Below the pieces are notes generated by a model. That model was not told the origin of the DNA, did no database searches, and worked only from the letters and a program-made list of their open reading frames with translations. From Abditibacteriales bacterium (GTDB lineage: Bacteria; Armatimonadota; Abditibacteriia; Abditibacteriales; JANWYM01), in NCBI GenBank assembly GCA_025055355.1, contig JANWYM010000141.1, positions 1 through 8,974 on the forward strand: 8,974 bases of DNA. Reading direction: 5' to 3'. Position numbers and translations under genes: made by a program. Positions within the stretch are counted from its first letter, which is position 1. Every line of letters begins with the position of its first letter. Below, piece after piece: positions 5,697 through 8,974 of this stretch.

Positions 5697-7292
5697 CGTC
5701 TTCCGCAGCACGCGCCCACGCAGCCCGCCATGGTGTCTCCCGCGTTCGATTTCCACCCAGCCGTTTACAATAACAAGCTCGATGCCGTCGGGATATTGAT
5801 GCGGGTTGGCGAAGTCAGCGCGGTCTATCACCGCGTCGGGGTTAAACACGCACACATCGGCGGCTTTGCCGACGGCGAGCACGCCGCGGTCCTTTAAGCC
5901 CAACTTCGCGGCAGGCAAGCCGGTCATTTTGTAGATCGCCTCTTCGAGGGACATCACTTTTTCGTCCCGCACGTAACGCCCCAACACACGTGGGAACGTG
6001 CCGTAGGAGCGTGGATGCGGCTTGCCCACGCCCAACGCGCCATAGGGGGCAACCGCCCAACCGTCCGAGCCAATCATCCCCAAGCGATGCGTGAGGACGG
6101 CGCGGGTCTCCGCTTCGCTCTGCGCATGCGCCACCATATTAACGCGGTTGCGCTCCTCCAAAATCAAATCCAGAATGGCGTCGTTGGGGTCGCAGCCGCG
6201 CGCGGCGGCAATCTCAGCGATGGACTTTCCTTCGACGGGTTTGTTCTTTTCCGAGGCGACAAAGGACACAAATAAATCGTTGAAGTCAATCGGCACGAAG
6301 TCGCGCCACGCGGCGGGCGGGTTGTCCATCTCGGCTTTGATGCGCGCGCGGGTGTCGGGGTCGGCGAGCCGCGCCAGCATCGCCTCTGCTCCCCCCGCGT
6401 GCGCCCACCCCGGCAGCCGCTGGCTCAGGTTCGCGCTGCCCGCCGTGTAGGGATATTTGTCGGCGTGAACTTCGACAACGCGGTTCGTCTCCTCCATCAA
6501 TTGCAGACACGCTTCGACCTTGCCCCAGTGGGGCTTGCCCGCCGCTAACAGATGTGACACCTGCGCCCGCACGCCCGACCGCCGCGCAATCTCGCACGTC
6601 TCCGCCACCGACTCCACCAGCGCAGTGCTGTAAGACCGCATGTGCGTCGCGTAAATGCCGTCGCGCGCCGCCACCGTTTTGCAAAGTTCGACGAGTTCCT
6701 CCGTGTCGGCATACATGCTCGGCGGATACATCTGCCCTGCTGACAATCCCCATGCCCCCTCGTCCATACATTGCGCAAGGAGGCGTTGCATGCGTTGCAG
6801 TTCTTCGGGGGTGGGCGGACGATCCTCAAACCCCATCACGTCTGCCCGCACCGCACAGTGACCGACAAGCGGCACGACGTTGACGGCGATGCCCCCCTGC
6901 TGGTAGGCATCCAAAAATTCCCCGAACGTTGTCCACTCCCACTCCATCCCGCAGTCAATCACTGCCAACGTCTCCCGCAGTTGCGTCCGCAGTCGCGCGC
7001 TGATGGGGGCGACCGTATGCCCGCAGTTGCCGATGACCTGCGTGGTGCAGCCCTGCCGAATCATGGACTCCGCCCGCGGGTTGAGGAGCAACGTCGTGTC
7101 CGAGTGACAGTGAATATCAATGAACCCCGGCGCGACGATGCACCCCGCTGCATCAATCCGCCGCCGCGCCTCGGCTTGCGACAAATCACCGAGCGCCGCG
7201 ATGAGGTCCCCAACGATGCCCACATCCGCCCGCCGCCGCGCCGCACCCGTGCCGTCAATGACTGTGCCGTTTTCGATGATGAGGTCAAACAT
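5694..7292 (-). CDS. N-acyl-D-amino-acid deacylase (amidohydrolase superfamily)
   Basis: Predicted metal-dependent cytosolic hydrolase that removes the acyl group from N-acyl-D-amino acids, giving a carboxylate and a D-amino acid. It has 532 residues, normal for the family (about 480-535), and no signal peptide. Seen in order: the N-terminal beta sandwich start (MFDLIIENGTVIDGTG), the HxH metal motif HCHSD (61-65), the family cysteine in VIGNCG (Cys90), ATHMR (His217), QVSHL (His247) and GSDG (Asp410). It closes with the usual sandwich strand (GKAADVCVFNPD, then VIVNG). These match the known Cys, two His and Asp of D-aminoacylases. The frame is open for 41 more codons upstream, but MFDL is the family start and a GAAGG site sits just before it. 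Relatives with other N-acyl or amide substrates exist, so the exact substrate is uncertain. Confidence 0.88.
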   Translation of the reverse strand: MFDLIIENGTVIDGTGAARRRADVGIVGDLIAALGDLSQAEARRRIDAAGCIVAPGFIDIHCHSDTTLLLNPRAESMIRQGCTTQVIGNCGHTVAPISARLRTQLRETLAVIDCGMEWEWTTFGEFLDAYQQGGIAVNVVPLVGHCAVRADVMGFEDRPPTPEELQRMQRLLAQCMDEGAWGLSAGQMYPPSMYADTEELVELCKTVAARDGIYATHMRSYSTALVESVAETCEIARRSGVRAQVSHLLAAGKPHWGKVEACLQLMEETNRVVEVHADKYPYTAGSANLSQRLPGWAHAGGAEAMLARLADPDTRARIKAEMDNPPAAWRDFVPIDFNDLFVSFVASEKNKPVEGKSIAEIAAARGCDPNDAILDLILEERNRVNMVAHAQSEAETRAVLTHRLGMIGSDGWAVAPYGALGVGKPHPRSYGTFPRVLGRYVRDEKVMSLEEAIYKMTGLPAAKLGLKDRGVLAVGKAADVCVFNPDAVIDRADFANPHQYPDGIELVIVNGWVEIERGRHHGGLRGRVLRKT

Positions 7293-7348
7293 GATCCCTT
7301 CACCCCTCGCGTAAGTATTCGCCGCGTTGAGGTATTTCCCTTTGTCTC

Positions 7349-7382
7349 GGGCATCGCCCGTGCGTCGTTGATGCACGACGCT
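7349..7382. repeat. Two adjacent small inverted repeats upstream of the deacylase
   Basis: CGGGC-ATC-GCCCG (7349-7361) is immediately followed by GCGTCGT-TGATGC-ACGACGC (7363-7382). They lie in the 224-bp divergent gap between the deacylase and ssb, 57-90 bp before the deacylase ATG. They could be leader hairpins or protein-binding sites. I could not find a convincing promoter for either gene in this gap. Confidence 0.5.
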
Positions 7383-7503
7383 GTATGCAAACCGAAAACG
7401 AACCCGTCGCCGCAAGAAAAAGTTCCTGAGATTTCACTGAAAACAATGAAACCATTTTGCATTGCGAGCGTCTAAATAGACCAAAGAGGTTTAGTGACTT
7501 TGT

Positions 7504-7514
7504 GAGGTGAGAGG
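7504..7514 (+). promoter_or_regulatory. Ribosome binding site of ssb
   Basis: GAGGTGAGAGG precedes ATATGATG. The GAGGTGA part ends 6 nt before the ATG at 7517, a normal spacing. A second in-frame ATG at 7520 is possible; either gives the standard (M)MNRVTLIGRL start of the family. Confidence 0.75.
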
Positions 7515-7516
7515 AT

Positions 7517-8050
7517 ATGATGAATCGCGTGACACTTATCGGACGGTTGACAGCGGACCCGGAACTGCGTTATACCCTGAACGGGAAAGCGGTAGCGCAC
7601 TTCACGCTGGCGGTGGACCGCCGCTTCAAGAACGCGCAAGGCGAGCGGGAGACGGATTTCATTCGCATCGTCGCTTGGGAGAAAAGCGCGGAGTTTGCGG
7701 CGAACTACTTGACCAAAGGGCGGTTGGCAGGCGTGGACGGACGGCTGCAGACGCGCACCTACGAAACACCACAGGGCGAACGGCGCACCATTGCGGAGGT
7801 CGTGGCAGAAGTGGTGCAAGCACTGGACCGACCGCAGGAGTCGCCGCTGCCGGAATCCACACCCGCCGCGGAGATGTTGTCCTCTGTCGAATCGCCATCC
7901 GCGTCCAGTGAGTTAGATGACACTGACCCGTTTGCCCAGCCGCCCGTTTCGGCAACAGCGGCGAAGGCGGTCAATGTGGCATCCGTTGAGCGCGGCACCC
8001 CTGCAAACGTGCGGACGGCTCCACAGCGGCGCGCCGCGAGGGCAGCGTGA
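7517..8050 (+). CDS. ssb: Single-stranded DNA-binding protein
   Basis: Coats single-stranded DNA in replication, repair and recombination and recruits partner proteins through its acidic tip. It has 177 residues. Residues 2-103 form the OB fold with the family signature (NRVTLIGRLTADPELRYT, then AHFTLAVDR, TDFIRIVAWEKSAEFAANYL, GVDGRLQTRTYE). From about 104 the sequence is the usual disordered Pro/Ser/Ala linker. The tip-like motif DDTDPF is at residues 134-139, not at the end. Another 38 residues follow (Ala/Val/Pro-rich, ending in basic PQRRAARAA), so the protein lacks an acidic free terminus. It is transcribed away from the deacylase, and its stop is 24 nt from the end of the convergent nfo gene with no obvious terminator between. 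Confidence 0.93.
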   Translation: MMNRVTLIGRLTADPELRYTLNGKAVAHFTLAVDRRFKNAQGERETDFIRIVAWEKSAEFAANYLTKGRLAGVDGRLQTRTYETPQGERRTIAEVVAEVVQALDRPQESPLPESTPAAEMLSSVESPSASSELDDTDPFAQPPVSATAAKAVNVASVERGTPANVRTAPQRRAARAA

Positions 8051-8074
8051 CGGCATCCGCGACGGCATCGCAGG

Positions 8075-8947
8075 CTACTTCTCGACAACGCTCCCAACGC
8101 GACGGGCGCGCCTCCGTATCAGACGACGGAGGGTGCGCACGTTGATGGCGTGCATGGTCTCGGCTTGGGGCGTTTCCACGATCAAGGGCACGTTTTCCCA
8201 GCGCGCATCGTTGACGAAGCAACGGAACGTCTCGATGCCCACATGCCCCTGCCCCACATGTTCGTGCCGGTCCACGCGGCTGCCCAAGGGCTTTTTGGAA
8301 TCGTTCGCGTGAATCACGGCAACGTGCTGCAAGCCCACCACGTCGTCAAACTCCCGCATCACCTTCGCGTAGCCGCGTCTGCCGCGCAGGTCGTAGCCCG
8401 CCGCGAGAGCGTGGGCGATGTCGAAACACACGCTGACGCGTGGACTCCTCACCTGCTCCATCACGAAGGCGATATGTTCAAAGCGATAGCCAAGGCTCGT
8501 GCCTTGTCCAGCGGTGATTTCCAAGGTGACGTGAACATGGCTGGTGCCGGTGCGTGCCAGCGTCCACGCTACACTTTCGGCTAAAACCTTGAGCGCGTCG
8601 TCCTCCCCTTTGCCCAGATGCGAGCCGCAGTGGGTGACGACATGACTTGCCCCCAACTGCTCAGCGCGTTGTATCTCCTCCAAAAACGCCAAGCGGGACT
8701 TTTTGAGGACGTCATCGTGGGGAGCTGCAAGGTTGATGAGGTAGGCGTCATGCACGACGACAGGCCCGATGCCTGCCTCCTGCACTGCTGCGCGGAACGC
8801 CTCAGCCTCCGCGTCTGCCATCGGCTTCGCCTTCCACTGACCGGGGCTTTTCGTGAAGATTTGAAGAGTGGTGCAACCTATCGCCTTGCCCGCGTGAACG
8901 GCATGAACCAGTCCCTTCGACACAGGCATGTGCGCGCCAATGAGCAT
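8075..8947 (-). CDS. nfo: Endonuclease IV (AP endonuclease)
   Basis: Zinc-dependent TIM-barrel enzyme that cuts DNA 5' of abasic sites and cleans blocked 3' ends in base excision repair. It has 290 residues, a normal length. All nine metal ligands of the family can be placed: His66 (VHDAYLINL), His106 (HCGSHLG), Glu143 (LEITAGQG), Asp176 and His179 (CFDIAH), His213 (HANDSK), Asp226 and His228 (SRVDRHEHVG) and Glu258 (IVETP). Some flanking residues differ from the usual form (LENTAGQG is LEITAGQG; DTCH is DIAH). The C-terminus is Arg-rich (eight Arg in 271-283). The MLIGAH start is standard. The 27 nt upstream on the coding strand are pyrimidine-rich and contain no Shine-Dalgarno sequence, up to the window edge. 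Confidence 0.95.
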   Translation of the reverse strand: MLIGAHMPVSKGLVHAVHAGKAIGCTTLQIFTKSPGQWKAKPMADAEAEAFRAAVQEAGIGPVVVHDAYLINLAAPHDDVLKKSRLAFLEEIQRAEQLGASHVVTHCGSHLGKGEDDALKVLAESVAWTLARTGTSHVHVTLEITAGQGTSLGYRFEHIAFVMEQVRSPRVSVCFDIAHALAAGYDLRGRRGYAKVMREFDDVVGLQHVAVIHANDSKKPLGSRVDRHEHVGQGHVGIETFRCFVNDARWENVPLIVETPQAETMHAINVRTLRRLIRRRARRVGSVVEK

Positions 8948-8954
8948 GAAATAG

Positions 8955-8974
8955 GGGGAAGTAAGGGGAAGTAA
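8955..8974. repeat. Tandem 10-bp direct repeat upstream of nfo
   Basis: GGGGAAGTAA occurs twice in a row (8955-8964, 8965-8974) and may continue beyond the edge. Read towards nfo it is TTACTTCCCC twice, directly before the gene. It could be an operator or simple sequence; the window ends here. Confidence 0.5.

Noticed and set aside
7293..7415. N-terminal extension of the deacylase by 41 codons
   Set aside because: The extra residues are Arg-rich and unlike the family; the MFDLIIENG start with a nearby GAAGG fits known homologues. The extension covers the hairpins of the gap.
7430..7503. Promoter for ssb (TTGCAT and TAAATA candidates)
   Set aside because: The hexamers are 10-14 nt apart, too close for a sigma70 promoter, and no better pair was found.
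8051..8074. Bidirectional terminator between ssb and nfo
   Set aside because: The 24-bp gap has no stable inverted repeat with T-runs on either side.

Overview
This window looks like a piece of chromosome from a GC-rich, diderm, non-proteobacterial bacterium. It carries the classical type IV pilus alignment and secretin locus in the order pilM-pilN-pilO-pilP(like)-pilQ. The proteins diverge strongly from proteobacterial versions, and four of the five are filled with Met/Gly/Pro low-complexity sequence. An Armatimonadota-type or related thermal-spring lineage would fit this style and the short palindromic repeat between pilP and pilQ. That placement is an impression, not something the sequence proves.

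Layout: about 1-5493 is one minus-strand operon. It is read pilM (5493-3910), pilN (3905-3039), pilO (3014-2046), a pilP-like gene (2025-1045) and the start of pilQ (899 to the left edge, cut off by the window). A good sigma70-type promoter lies just upstream of pilM (TTGACA, 18 nt, TAGAAT). Gaps inside the operon are 4, 24 and 20 nt. The pilP-pilQ gap is about 145 nt and holds two perfect inverted repeats that look like an inserted interspersed repeat. Upstream on the same strand is an N-acyl-D-amino-acid deacylase of the amidohydrolase superfamily (7292-5694). Divergent from it is a single-stranded DNA-binding protein gene, ssb (7517-8050, plus strand), which converges on an endonuclease IV gene, nfo (8947-8075, minus strand).

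How the genes work together: PilM is the cytoplasmic actin-like protein that binds the INLLP tail of PilN. PilN and PilO are bitopic inner-membrane proteins. The PilP-like protein reaches through the periplasm to the PilQ secretin, which forms the outer-membrane pore for the pilus. Ssb and Nfo are both DNA maintenance proteins; their pairing with each other and with the deacylase may be only positional.

The most unusual content is in the pilus operon. PilM has a Pro/Ala-rich insertion of about 180 residues with six spaced F-D-[L/F] motifs, and Asn replaces Asp in both of its phosphate-loop motifs. Met-Gly-Pro tracts occur in PilN, PilO, PilP and PilQ. Nearly identical 56-60 bp DNA cassettes are shared within pilQ and between pilP and pilQ. 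No CRISPR array, tRNA, rRNA, insertion sequence or recognisable defence system was seen. I do not see a wholly new gene system, only an unusually elaborated version of a known one.
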